A stretch of DNA of 6,401 nt from Alphaproteobacteria bacterium (GTDB taxonomy: Bacteria > Pseudomonadota > Alphaproteobacteria > Rhizobiales > Devosiaceae): NCBI GenBank assembly GCA_018820005.1, contig JAHJOS010000440.1, positions 1 to 6,401 of the forward strand, read 5' to 3'. Under the pieces are notes generated by a model. That model saw only the letters and a program-made list of their open reading frames with translations, searched no databases and was not told the DNA's origin. The number at the start of each line of letters is the position of its first letter. The first letter of the stretch is position 1. Below, in pieces: positions 1-6,167 of the stretch. The position numbers and the translations under genes were made by a program.

Positions 1-84
1 AACCTGATCTTCGGCTTCGCCGTGACCGAAGCTCTGGGCATTTTCTCGTTCCTGGTTGCCCTGATCCTGCTGTTCGTCGTCTAA
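1..84 (+). CDS. atpE: ATP synthase F0 subunit c, C-terminal fragment
   Basis: This is the last 27 codons of an open frame that enters from the left edge and ends with TAA at 82-84. The fragment is the second transmembrane helix of the proteolipid c subunit. It contains the GFAVTEALGIFSF-type motif, and its Glu (residue 10 of the fragment, codon 28-30) sits where the proton-binding carboxylate of the c-ring lies. It is followed by an unbroken hydrophobic run to the C-terminus. In the family, a ring of these subunits turns proton flow into rotation in the inner membrane. The b' and b genes directly downstream match the usual alphaproteobacterial F0 order (a, c, b', b). The start and first helix lie outside the window, so length cannot be judged. 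Identification is secure despite the truncation. Confidence 0.93.
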   Translation, partial: NLIFGFAVTEALGIFSFLVALILLFVV

Positions 85-108
85 GACCGACACGCGATCA
101 CGCCCTTT

Positions 109-160
109 CGCAGCCGGACCTGTTCCGGCTGCGTACTCTTCTCCGGCGTTTTGCCGGCTG
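109..160 (+). promoter_or_regulatory. Intercistronic stem-loops between atpE and the b' gene
   Basis: A perfect 10-bp GC-rich stem is formed by 109-118 and 124-133 around a 5-nt loop (CCTGT). A second, smaller stem pairs 143-147 with 153-157 around GTTTT. The heptamer CCGGCTG occurs twice (125-131 and 154-160), so CAGCCGG at 111-117 could pair with either copy. No T-run follows the stems, so this is not a canonical intrinsic terminator. I infer a role in mRNA stability or uneven expression, because c is needed in many more copies per enzyme than b'. The pairing is visible in the sequence; the function is inference. Confidence 0.5.
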
Positions 161-185
161 ACAGGATTTAACGGGACCTCACCTG

Positions 186-812
186 ATGGTAACGCAAGCC
201 AACGCCCAAGAAGCGGCCGCACCGGCTGACCACTCCGTCGCGGCACCCGCCGTTGACGCGACCCATGCTGATCCGACGGCGGCTACCCATGCCACGACGG
301 CCGCAGATGGTGGCGCCCATGAGTCAGGCGTCTTCCCGCCCTTCGATCCCTCGACATTCCCATCCCAGTTGCTGTGGCTCGCCATTACCTTTGGTGCGCT
401 CTATCTGGTGATGAGCAAGATCGCACTGCCCCGCATTGATGGCATTCTGGCCAACCGCAAGTCCATCATGGACGCCGATCTGGCGGCCGCTGATGCGTCG
501 CGTGAGAAGACCGACGCTGCCATCGCCGCCTATGAAGCGGCTCTTGCTGCTGCCAAGGCCAAGGCCCAGGGCATTGCCAACGAGACCCGCGAGAGCATCC
601 AGGCCGACCTGGCTGCCAAGCGCAGTGCTGTCGAAGCCGATCTGACGGCCAAGGTGACCGCTGCGGAAGCCCGGATCCTGGCCACCAAGACCGAAGCGCT
701 CACCCATGTGGACGAGATCGCGACCGAGACCGCCCAGACCGTCGTGACCCAGCTGGTTGGCGATGTGTCGACTGACAGCGTCCGCGCTGCGGTCGCCAAG
801 GCCAAGGAGTAA
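186..812 (+). CDS. atpF2: ATP synthase F0 subunit b' (peripheral stalk)
   Basis: This 208-residue protein is the b' subunit, also called atpG or atpX in related genomes. It pairs with subunit b to form the peripheral stalk that holds F1 against F0 during rotation. Residues 1-48 are low-complexity and rich in Ala, Thr and His. Residues about 61-78 (LLWLAITFGALYLVMSKI) form the single membrane anchor. They are followed by the family-typical ALPRIDGILANR segment and a long Ala/Lys/Glu-rich coiled coil from about 90 to the C-terminus. The ATG at 186 is the chosen start; it is preceded only by a weak GGGA at 173-176, so translation may depend on atpE or on the structured gap before it. The protein is longer than the roughly 155-160 residues of ordinary b subunits, mainly because of the N-terminal extension. 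It lies between atpE and atpF, with 5 bp to the latter. Confidence 0.93.
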   Translation: MVTQANAQEAAAPADHSVAAPAVDATHADPTAATHATTAADGGAHESGVFPPFDPSTFPSQLLWLAITFGALYLVMSKIALPRIDGILANRKSIMDADLAAADASREKTDAAIAAYEAALAAAKAKAQGIANETRESIQADLAAKRSAVEADLTAKVTAAEARILATKTEALTHVDEIATETAQTVVTQLVGDVSTDSVRAAVAKAKE

Positions 813-817
813 GCCCG

Positions 818-1300
818 ATGGAATTGGACAACACTTTCTACGCCACGCTCGCGCTGGTCATCTTTGGCGGCATGATGCTGTATTTCGGCATCCCCAAGAT
901 CATCGCCAAGATGCTCGACGGTCAGATCAAAAAGATCGCCGACGACCTGGCTGAAGCCAAGAAGCTGCGCGAAGAAGCTGCCGCTCTGCTGGTCGAATAT
1001 GAGCAGAAGCGTGTTGCTGCCGAAGGCGAAGCTGCAGGCATCATCGCCGCTGCCAAGGAAGAAGCCACACGTCTGGCCGCCGAAGCCCAGGTGTCGCTGG
1101 CCGATCTGATCGCGCGCCGCACCAAGTCGGTCGAAGACAAGATTGCCCAGGCCGAATCGCAGGCCATCGCCGAAGTGCGGGCCCGTTCGGCTGATGTGGC
1201 CATCGAGGCTGCTCGCCTGGTGCTGACCGACGAAATGAACCGCAAGGGCGGCCAGGTCGTCGACAAGGCCATTGCCGATGTCGGCAATCGCCTGAACTAA
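818..1300 (+). CDS. atpF: ATP synthase F0 subunit b (peripheral stalk)
   Basis: This 160-residue protein is subunit b, the partner of b' in the stator stalk of F1F0 ATP synthase in the inner membrane. It has a short N-terminus, one membrane helix at about residues 8-27 (ATLALVIFGGMMLYFGIPKI) and then a charged amphipathic helix. That helix includes MLDGQIKKIADDLAEAKKLREEA (31-53) and continues to the C-terminus as coiled coil. The length is normal for the family. The start is well supported: AAGGAG at 804-809 lies 8 nt before the ATG and overlaps the last codons and stop of the b' gene, leaving a 5-bp gap. That arrangement suggests coupled translation and near-equal output of b' and b. It is the last gene of the F0 cluster; an intrinsic terminator begins 27 bp after its stop. 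Confidence 0.95.
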   Translation: MELDNTFYATLALVIFGGMMLYFGIPKIIAKMLDGQIKKIADDLAEAKKLREEAAALLVEYEQKRVAAEGEAAGIIAAAKEEATRLAAEAQVSLADLIARRTKSVEDKIAQAESQAIAEVRARSADVAIEAARLVLTDEMNRKGGQVVDKAIADVGNRLN

Positions 1301-1326
1301 GGCCAAGGCGCCAATTTGAGATTTGA

Positions 1327-1352
1327 GGGCGGGCATTTATGCCCGCCCTTTT
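1327..1352 (+). terminator. Rho-independent terminator of the atp F0 operon
   Basis: GGGCGGGCAT at 1327-1336 is exactly complementary to ATGCCCGCCC at 1339-1348. It forms an 8-10 bp, very GC-rich stem with a tight loop, followed by TTTT at 1349-1352. It lies just after the atpF stop and before the glycine riboswitch, so it separates the two transcription units. The T-run is short but the stem is strong. Confidence 0.85.
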
Positions 1353-1354
1353 CG

Positions 1355-1367
1355 TTTGTGCTAGACT
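1355..1367 (+). promoter_or_regulatory. Possible weak promoter for the gcv operon
   Basis: The sequence TTTGTGCTAGACT contains an extended -10-like element: TG at 1359-1360, then TAGACT at 1362-1367, which matches four of six bases of TATAAT. It would start transcription near 1374, downstream of the atp terminator and about 110 nt before the first aptamer. The region 16-18 bp upstream falls in the terminator stem and has no good -35 hexamer. A promoter is required somewhere between the terminator and the riboswitch, but this exact placement is tentative. Confidence 0.22.
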
Positions 1368-1411
1368 GGTCAGCAACACCATTCCCTCTTTTATGGGGGT
1401 TTGGACAGGGC

Positions 1412-1446
1412 GCTGCATGGTTTTCCCTGTGCCCCATGCGTGCAGC
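1412..1446 (+). promoter_or_regulatory. Leader stem-loop upstream of the glycine riboswitch
   Basis: GCTGCA (1412-1417) pairs with TGCAGC (1441-1446), and TGG (1418-1420) with CCA (1434-1436). This gives a 9-bp helix with a 4-nt bulge (TGCG) and a 13-nt loop. An alternative unbulged pairing joins GCATGG (1415-1420) to CCATGC (1434-1439). No T-run follows, so it is not a terminator. It may be a leader RNA structure or, if transcription starts further downstream, a DNA site near the promoter. No known family is recognised. Confidence 0.35.
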
Positions 1447-1485
1447 ACAATTGACGGCCCCGGAAATCTCCACCATGGTGCCGTC

Positions 1486-1562
1486 ACTGCGGGAGAGACT
1501 GGTTTTTCTCCAGCGCCGAAGGAGCAACCGCCCCGGAAACTCTCAGGCCAAAGGACCGCAGT
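1486..1562 (+). promoter_or_regulatory. Glycine riboswitch aptamer 1
   Basis: P1 is a perfect 7-bp helix: ACTGCGG at 1486-1492 with CCGCAGT at 1556-1562. P2 is fully paired: GAGAG at 1493-1497 with CTCTC at 1540-1544. A short P3a arm pairs CTGG (1499-1502) with CCAG (1510-1513). The conserved core GCCGAAGGAGCAA is at 1515-1527. Confidence 0.9.
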
Positions 1563-1570
1563 ACACTGCA

Positions 1571-1661
1571 ACTCTGGAAAGCGGACCGCCAGGCTGGCTG
1601 GGTCCCACCGAAGGAGCAACCGGCGCTCAGCCGGGAATCTCTCAGGTGATCAGGACAGAGG
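1571..1661 (+). promoter_or_regulatory. Glycine riboswitch aptamer 2
   Basis: P1 pairs CTCTG (1572-1576) with CAGAG (1656-1660). P2 pairs GAAAG (1577-1581) with CTCTC (1639-1643) and contains one A-C mismatch (A1579 with C1641). The P3a arm is longer than in aptamer 1: GGACC at 1583-1587 with GGTCC at 1601-1605, and an inner GCC/GGC pairing. P3b pairs CCGGC (1620-1624) with GCCGG (1630-1634). The core CCGAAGGAGCAA is at 1608-1619. Confidence 0.88.
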
Positions 1662-1724
1662 GGGCACGGAATTCGCCGCAGGGCGAGTGTAGTCGTGTCA
1701 CGTGTTCATTTCCGGGAAGTGTTG

Positions 1725-2894
1725 ATGGCCCAGTCCACAGCCGAAACTCTCAAGACAACGCCGCTGATCGAGCGCCACATCGCCGCCGGCGGCCGCATGG
1801 TGCCCTTTGGCGGCTACAACCTGCCGGTGCAATATCCCACCGGGATCATGACCGAGCACAAATGGACCCGCGAGCAGGCCGGGCTGTTCGATGTCAGCCA
1901 CATGGGCCCGAGCTTTCTCATCCTCAACAATCCCAGCGGCGATGCCGAGGCCGACCACGCGGCAATCGCGGCTGTTATCGAGCCGCTGATCTCAGGCGAC
2001 ATCGCGGGCCTCAAGCCCGGCCAGATCCGCTACACGCTACTGCTCAACGAGACCGGGGGCGCACTGGATGATCTGATGGTCGGCCGCTCACCGCTGTTCG
2101 GCGGTTCGCTCTATGTCGTGGTCAATGCCGGCACCAAGGACGCCGACTTCGCCCGCATCGCGGCAGCAGCCGGCGACCGGGCAAAGCTGACCCGTGCCGA
2201 TGGCGATAATGCCCTGCTGGCCCTCCAGGGTCCCGAAGCGGTCAATGTCATGGCCCATATTGCCCCGGGCGCAGTCGACCTCGGCTTCATGCAATATGGG
2301 GCCTTCGATTTCGCCGACCAGAAGATCATCGTCGCCCGCTCCGGCTATACCGGCGAAGACGGCTTTGAGATCCTGGTGCCCAATGCCAATGCGACGGCGC
2401 TCTGGGATGCCCTTCTGGCCGATGACCGCGTCAAGCCAGTGGGCCTGGGCGCCCGCGACAGCTTGCGGCTTGAGGCCGGCCTGCCGCTTTATGGCCATGA
2501 CCTCAATGAAACCATATCGCCCATCGAGGCGGGCCTGGGATTTGCCGTGTCCAAGCGCCGCCGCGAGGCCGCTGATTTCCCAGGTGCCGCCCGGATCCTG
2601 GCCGAAGGTGAGGGCGGGCTCACCCGCGTGCGGGTTGGCCTGATCGTCGAAGGGGCCCCTGCCCGCGAAGGCGCCGAGATTCTGGACGCCTCCGGCACAG
2701 TCCTTGGCGTGGTCACCAGCGGCGGTTTCGCGCCATCCTTGGGCAAGGCCATTGCCCTGGGCTTCGTGCCGCCCAGCCATGCCGCCAATGGCACCACGCT
2801 GCAAGTCAGCGTGCGTGGCCGGGCCCAATCGGCCCAGGTGGTGGAAACGCCCTTCGTGCCGCACCGTTATTTCCGCAAGCCCAAAGCCAGTTGA
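1725..2894 (+). CDS. gcvT: Glycine cleavage system T protein (aminomethyltransferase)
   Basis: GcvT takes the aminomethyl group from the lipoyl arm of GcvH and passes its carbon to tetrahydrofolate, giving 5,10-methylene-THF and ammonia in the cytoplasm. The 389-residue product shows the family motifs in order: PFGGYNLPVQY (27-37), LFDVSHMG (54-61), GGALDDLMV (111-119, whose Asp pair holds the expected catalytic Asp), LQGPEA (167-172), RSGYTGEDGFEI (205-216) and GLGARDSLRLEAGLPLYGHDL (240-260). The C-terminal barrel carries VTSGGFAPSLGKAIALGFV (330-348). It is slightly longer than the 364-residue E. coli protein. I chose the ATG at 1725 because homologous sequence begins shortly after it and GGGAAG (1714-1719) lies 5 nt upstream. 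The frame is open back to a GTG at 1695, which would add ten unconvincing residues. It is the first gene of the riboswitch-led operon; gcvH follows after 10 bp. Confidence 0.96.
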   Translation: MAQSTAETLKTTPLIERHIAAGGRMVPFGGYNLPVQYPTGIMTEHKWTREQAGLFDVSHMGPSFLILNNPSGDAEADHAAIAAVIEPLISGDIAGLKPGQIRYTLLLNETGGALDDLMVGRSPLFGGSLYVVVNAGTKDADFARIAAAAGDRAKLTRADGDNALLALQGPEAVNVMAHIAPGAVDLGFMQYGAFDFADQKIIVARSGYTGEDGFEILVPNANATALWDALLADDRVKPVGLGARDSLRLEAGLPLYGHDLNETISPIEAGLGFAVSKRRREAADFPGAARILAEGEGGLTRVRVGLIVEGAPAREGAEILDASGTVLGVVTSGGFAPSLGKAIALGFVPPSHAANGTTLQVSVRGRAQSAQVVETPFVPHRYFRKPKAS

Positions 2895-2904
2895 GAGATC
2901 AGCC

Positions 2905-3270
2905 ATGACCACCAAGTTTACCCCTGACCACGAATATATCCGCGTCGAGGGCGCAACCGGTATTGTGGGCATCACGCCCTATGCACAGGAAGCGCTGGGC
3001 GACATCGTTTTTGTCGAACTGCCCAGCGTGGGCAAGGTGCTGAAGAAGGGCGACGAAGCCGCCGTTGTTGAATCGGTCAAGGCCGCTTCGGAAATCTACG
3101 CACCCGTCTCCGGCACTGTCACCGAAGTGAACGAGGCGCTGACCGGCAATCCCGGGCTGATCAATACGGACCCGGAAGCCGAAGGCTGGATCTACAAGAT
3201 CGCCATCGCCGATGCCGGCGAGATCGACGGTCTGCTCGATGACGCGGCTTATGCCGATCTGACAAAGTAA
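2905..3270 (+). CDS. gcvH: Glycine cleavage system H protein (lipoyl carrier)
   Basis: GcvH is the small lipoylated shuttle that carries the aminomethyl intermediate from the P protein to the T protein and electrons to the L protein. The product is 121 residues, close to the family's usual 120-130. The lipoylation site is in VVESVKAASEIYAPVSG (54-70), with Lys59 as the modified residue (codon 3079-3081). The N-terminal FTPDHEYIRVEG, the internal GITPYAQEALGDIVFVELP and the C-terminal GWIYKI segments are also typical. The open frame extends upstream inside gcvT, but the ATG at 2905 is clearly the start: it places the conserved N-terminus correctly and has GAGAG at 2893-2897 seven nt before it. 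The gaps are 10 bp to gcvT and 9 bp to gcvPA. Confidence 0.97.
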   Translation: MTTKFTPDHEYIRVEGATGIVGITPYAQEALGDIVFVELPSVGKVLKKGDEAAVVESVKAASEIYAPVSGTVTEVNEALTGNPGLINTDPEAEGWIYKIAIADAGEIDGLLDDAAYADLTK

Positions 3271-3279
3271 CGGACACCC

Positions 3280-4623
3280 ATGCGCTACCTCCCCCATTCC
3301 GAAGCCGAACGCGCCGAGATGCTTGGCGTTATCGGTGCGGCTGATGTCGATGCGCTGTTCAGCGCCGTGCCAAAGCAGGCGCTCAAGACCTTCGATCTCG
3401 GCCTGCCCGCCCATAGTCCCGAGTTCCTGGTCGAGGCGCATATGAAGGCGCTGGCGGCCCAGAATCATGCCGGCAGCGACGGCCCGTTCTTCGTGGGCGC
3501 CGGTGCCTATCGCCATCATGTTCCGGCCACTGTCGATCACTTGATCCAGCGCTCAGAATTCCTCACCGCCTATACGCCCTACCAGCCGGAAATCTCGCAG
3601 GGCACGCTGCAGATGCTGTTTGAGTTTCAGACGCAGGTGGCCAAGCTCACCGGCATGGATGTGGCCAATGCCAGCCTCTATGACGGCTCGACAGGCACCG
3701 CCGAAGCCGTGCTGATGGCGCGGCGCCTCACCAAGCGCAACAAGGTGGTGCTGTCGGGTGGTCTGCACCCGCATTACCGCGACGTGGTCCGCGCCTATCT
3801 CAAAGACGACGCTGATCTTGAATGCCTCTCGGCCTCGCCGGAAGGCCAGGGCGACATTCTTGACCATATCGACGAGCAGACGGCCGCCATCGTGGTGCAG
3901 ACGCCCGATTTCTACGGCCATCTGCGCAACATCAAAACCGCAGCCGATGCCGCCCATGCCAAGGGCGCCCTGCTGATCGTTGTCATCACCGAAGTGGTCT
4001 CGCTCGGCCTGCTCGAAGCTCCCGGCGCCCTGGGCGCCGATATCGTGGTGGCCGAAGGCCAGTCGATCGGCAATGCGCTCAACTTCGGCGGGCCCTATCT
4101 CGGCCTCCTTGCCACCCGCAAGGAATTCATCCGCCAGATGCCCGGCCGCATCTGCGGCGAGACCGTTGATGCCCAGGGCCAGCGCGGCTTTGTGCTGACC
4201 CTCTCCACTCGCGAGCAGCATATCCGCCGCGAGAAGGCGACCAGCAATATCTGCACAAATTCGGGCCTCTGCGCCCTGGCATTCTCGATCCACATGGCGC
4301 TGCTGGGCGAGGCCGGGTTCACCCGCCTGGCGCGGCTCAACCATGCCAATGCCTGCAAGCTCGCCGACGCGCTTGAGGGCGTGCCGGGCGTTGAAGTGCT
4401 CAACAAGACCTTCTTCAATGAAATGACCATCCGCACGCCCCAGCCGGCGGCCGGACTGATCGAGCGCCTGGCCAAGCGCGGCATTCTGGGCGGCGTTCCG
4501 GTCAGCCGTCTCGAACCCAAGGACCATTCCGTGGGCAATCTGATCGTGCTGGCAGCGACCGAGTTGACCACTGACGAAGACATTGCCGCACTCACCAGCG
4601 CCCTGGCGGAGGAACTCGCATGA
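3280..4623 (+). CDS. gcvPA: Glycine dehydrogenase (decarboxylating) subunit 1
   Basis: This is the N-terminal half of a split P protein. With GcvPB it forms the PLP-dependent glycine decarboxylase, which releases CO2 and loads the aminomethyl group onto GcvH. The 447 residues match the usual length of about 445-450. Motifs in order are FVGAGAYRHHVPA (71-83), TAYTPYQPEISQGTLQ (96-111), ANASLYDGSTGTAEA (129-143), GQSIGNALNFGGPYLG (260-275) and MPGRICGETVD (287-297), leading into STREQHIRREKATSNICTN (309-327). This half adopts the PLP-enzyme fold but lacks the cofactor lysine, which is in GcvPB. The ATG at 3280 begins the conserved MRYLPHSEAER terminus. No good Shine-Dalgarno is seen in the 9-bp gap, so translation probably depends on ribosomes finishing gcvH. 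Its stop overlaps the gcvPB start by 4 bp (ATGA). Confidence 0.96.
   Translation: MRYLPHSEAERAEMLGVIGAADVDALFSAVPKQALKTFDLGLPAHSPEFLVEAHMKALAAQNHAGSDGPFFVGAGAYRHHVPATVDHLIQRSEFLTAYTPYQPEISQGTLQMLFEFQTQVAKLTGMDVANASLYDGSTGTAEAVLMARRLTKRNKVVLSGGLHPHYRDVVRAYLKDDADLECLSASPEGQGDILDHIDEQTAAIVVQTPDFYGHLRNIKTAADAAHAKGALLIVVITEVVSLGLLEAPGALGADIVVAEGQSIGNALNFGGPYLGLLATRKEFIRQMPGRICGETVDAQGQRGFVLTLSTREQHIRREKATSNICTNSGLCALAFSIHMALLGEAGFTRLARLNHANACKLADALEGVPGVEVLNKTFFNEMTIRTPQPAAGLIERLAKRGILGGVPVSRLEPKDHSVGNLIVLAATELTTDEDIAALTSALAEELA
4608..4613 (+). promoter_or_regulatory. Strong ribosome binding site for gcvPB inside gcvPA
   Basis: GGAGGA lies within the last codons of gcvPA, 6 nt before the ATG at 4620. 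It is the best Shine-Dalgarno in the gcv operon and supports 4620 over the in-frame ATG at 4626. Together with the ATGA overlap it points to coupled, balanced synthesis of the two P subunits. Confidence 0.75.
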
Positions 4624-6167
4624 GCATGAACAATCAGGGCCGCCCCACCGGCACCGGCACATCGGGATTTGCCTCCACTTCGGGCTCGGCCCTTCTGCCC
4701 AATGAACCGCTGCTGTTCGAGATCGGCGATACCGAGCATTCCGGCGTGGACCTGCCGGACGCCACCATCACCAATGCCCGCCTGGGTGGCTTCGAGCGCA
4801 AGACCGCGCTTGATCTGGCTGGTCTCACCGAGCCAGAAGCCATGCGCCACTATGTGCGCCTCAGCCGGCTCAACCACTCGATCGACAGCGGCATGTATCC
4901 CCTGGGCTCGTGCACGATGAAGCACAATCCGCGCCTCAACGAGAAGATGGCCCGCCTGCCCGGCTTTGCCGATATCCATCCGCTGCAGCCGGTCTCGACC
5001 GTGCAGGGCGCGCTCAAGCTGATGAACGAGCTCAGCCACTGGCTGATGACGCTGACCAATACCTCGGCCGTGGCGCTCACGCCCAAGGCCGGCGCCCATG
5101 GCGAACTGCTGGGCATGATGGCCATCAAGGCGGCGCAGGACGCCGCCGGCCAGGGCCATCGTCGCATTGTGCTGGTGCCCGAGAGTGCCCATGGCACCAA
5201 TCCCGCCACTGCGGCCTTCCTGGGCTATTCGGTCAAGTCGATCCCCGCGCGGACGGACGGCACCGTGGATGTGCAGGCGGTCAAGGATGCGCTGTCGCCC
5301 GACGTGGCGGCGATCATGCTGACCAATCCCAATACCTGCGGGCTGTTTGAACCCCAGGTCATCGAGATCGCCAAGGCCGTTCACGAGGCCGGGGCGTTCT
5401 TTTACTGCGATGGCGCCAATTTCAACGCCATCATGGGTGTCGTCCGGCCGGGCGATCTGGGCATCGACGCCATGCACATTAACCTGCACAAGACCTTCTC
5501 GACGCCGCATGGCGGCGGCGGGCCAGGCGCCGGTCCGGTGGTGCTGTCGGCCGCGCTGGCGCCCTTCGCCCCCGTACCCTTCGTCCGCAAGGGCGCCAAT
5601 GGCCTGGAGCTGGTCGAGCACGAAGAAGACCAGTCCCTGGGCCGCATTACGGCCTTCCAAGGCCAGATGGGCATGTACGTGCGGGCGCTGACCTATATGC
5701 TCAGCCACGGCGGCGACGGTCTGGCGCAGGCGGCGCAGGATGCGGTGCTCAATGCCAATTACATCAAGGCGCGGCTGGGCCAGGTGTTCTCGGTGCCTTT
5801 CCCGGATTATCCGACCATGCACGAGGCGCTGTTTGACGACAGTTTCCTGGCGGGCACCGGCGTCACCACGCTCGATTTTGCCAAGGCCCTGATCGACGAG
5901 GGCTTCCACCCGATGACCATGTATTTCCCGCTGGTCGTGCACGGCGCCATGCTGATCGAGCCGACCGAGAGCGAATCCAAGCAGACGCTGGACCGCTTCT
6001 GCGACGTGATGGAAGAGCTGGCCCTCAATGCCAAGGCCGGCAATGCCGCCCGCTTCACCGCCGCGCCGATGAAGGCCCCGCGCCGTCGCCTCGACGAAAC
6101 CCGGGCGGCCCGCTCGCCGATCCTCAAATGGGAACGCCCGGCAGAGACGCTCAAGGCAGCGGAGTAG
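4620..6167 (+). CDS. gcvPB: Glycine dehydrogenase (decarboxylating) subunit 2, PLP-binding
   Basis: This 515-residue protein is the C-terminal half of split glycine decarboxylase and carries the cofactor. The PLP Schiff-base lysine is Lys291 in INLHKTFSTPHGGGGPGAGP (287-306; codon 5490-5492). Other family motifs are GMYPLGSCTMKHNPRLNEKM (91-110), HPLQPVSTVQGAL (120-132), PKAGAHGELLGM (155-166), ESAHGTNPATAA (188-199), LTNPNTCGLFE (234-244), DGANFNAI (264-271) and FHPMTMYFPLVVHGAMLIEPTESES (429-453). The first 45 residues are Gly/Ser/Thr-rich (GTGTSGFASTSGSA) and look poorly conserved, as is common before the core. The protein works as a complex with GcvPA in the cytoplasm. It is the last gene of the operon; no other gene begins before the window ends. 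Confidence 0.97.
   Translation: MSMNNQGRPTGTGTSGFASTSGSALLPNEPLLFEIGDTEHSGVDLPDATITNARLGGFERKTALDLAGLTEPEAMRHYVRLSRLNHSIDSGMYPLGSCTMKHNPRLNEKMARLPGFADIHPLQPVSTVQGALKLMNELSHWLMTLTNTSAVALTPKAGAHGELLGMMAIKAAQDAAGQGHRRIVLVPESAHGTNPATAAFLGYSVKSIPARTDGTVDVQAVKDALSPDVAAIMLTNPNTCGLFEPQVIEIAKAVHEAGAFFYCDGANFNAIMGVVRPGDLGIDAMHINLHKTFSTPHGGGGPGAGPVVLSAALAPFAPVPFVRKGANGLELVEHEEDQSLGRITAFQGQMGMYVRALTYMLSHGGDGLAQAAQDAVLNANYIKARLGQVFSVPFPDYPTMHEALFDDSFLAGTGVTTLDFAKALIDEGFHPMTMYFPLVVHGAMLIEPTESESKQTLDRFCDVMEELALNAKAGNAARFTAAPMKAPRRRLDETRAARSPILKWERPAETLKAAE

Larger units (their letters stand above)
1486..1661 (+). promoter_or_regulatory. Tandem glycine riboswitch controlling gcvT-gcvH-gcvPA-gcvPB
   Basis: Two aptamers of the glycine (gcvT) riboswitch class lie head to tail, joined by a 9-nt linker. 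Both carry the core CCGAAGGAGCAACCG (1516-1530 and 1608-1622, exactly 92 nt apart), the CTCTCAGG strand (1540-1547 and 1639-1646) and the AGGAC closing motif. In this class, glycine binding turns on the cleavage operon when glycine is in excess. The following genes encode exactly that pathway, which supports the call. Between 1662 and the gcvT start there is no hairpin with a T-run, so control may act on translation initiation or by a mechanism I cannot see. A small stem (1673-1677 with 1682-1686) is the only simple local structure in the platform. Confidence 0.95.

Noticed and set aside
1451..1479. TTGACG at 1451-1456 as a -35 box for the gcv promoter
   Set aside because: The position 17 bp downstream is CATGGT, a poor -10, and transcription would begin at or inside aptamer 1, leaving no leader.
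1471..1480. Perfect 10-bp palindrome CACCATGGTG as an operator
   Set aside because: It is short, a single copy and matches no operator I recognise; a palindrome of this length is weak evidence alone.
1695..1724. Upstream GTG start for gcvT
   Set aside because: The ten added residues do not resemble GcvT N-termini, and the ATG at 1725 has a better placed ribosome site.
1316..2071. A 251-residue plus-strand frame crossing the terminator, riboswitch and the start of gcvT
   Set aside because: It runs through structured non-coding RNA and then out of frame through gcvT; the composition is Arg/Pro/His-rich in the way of a shadow frame.
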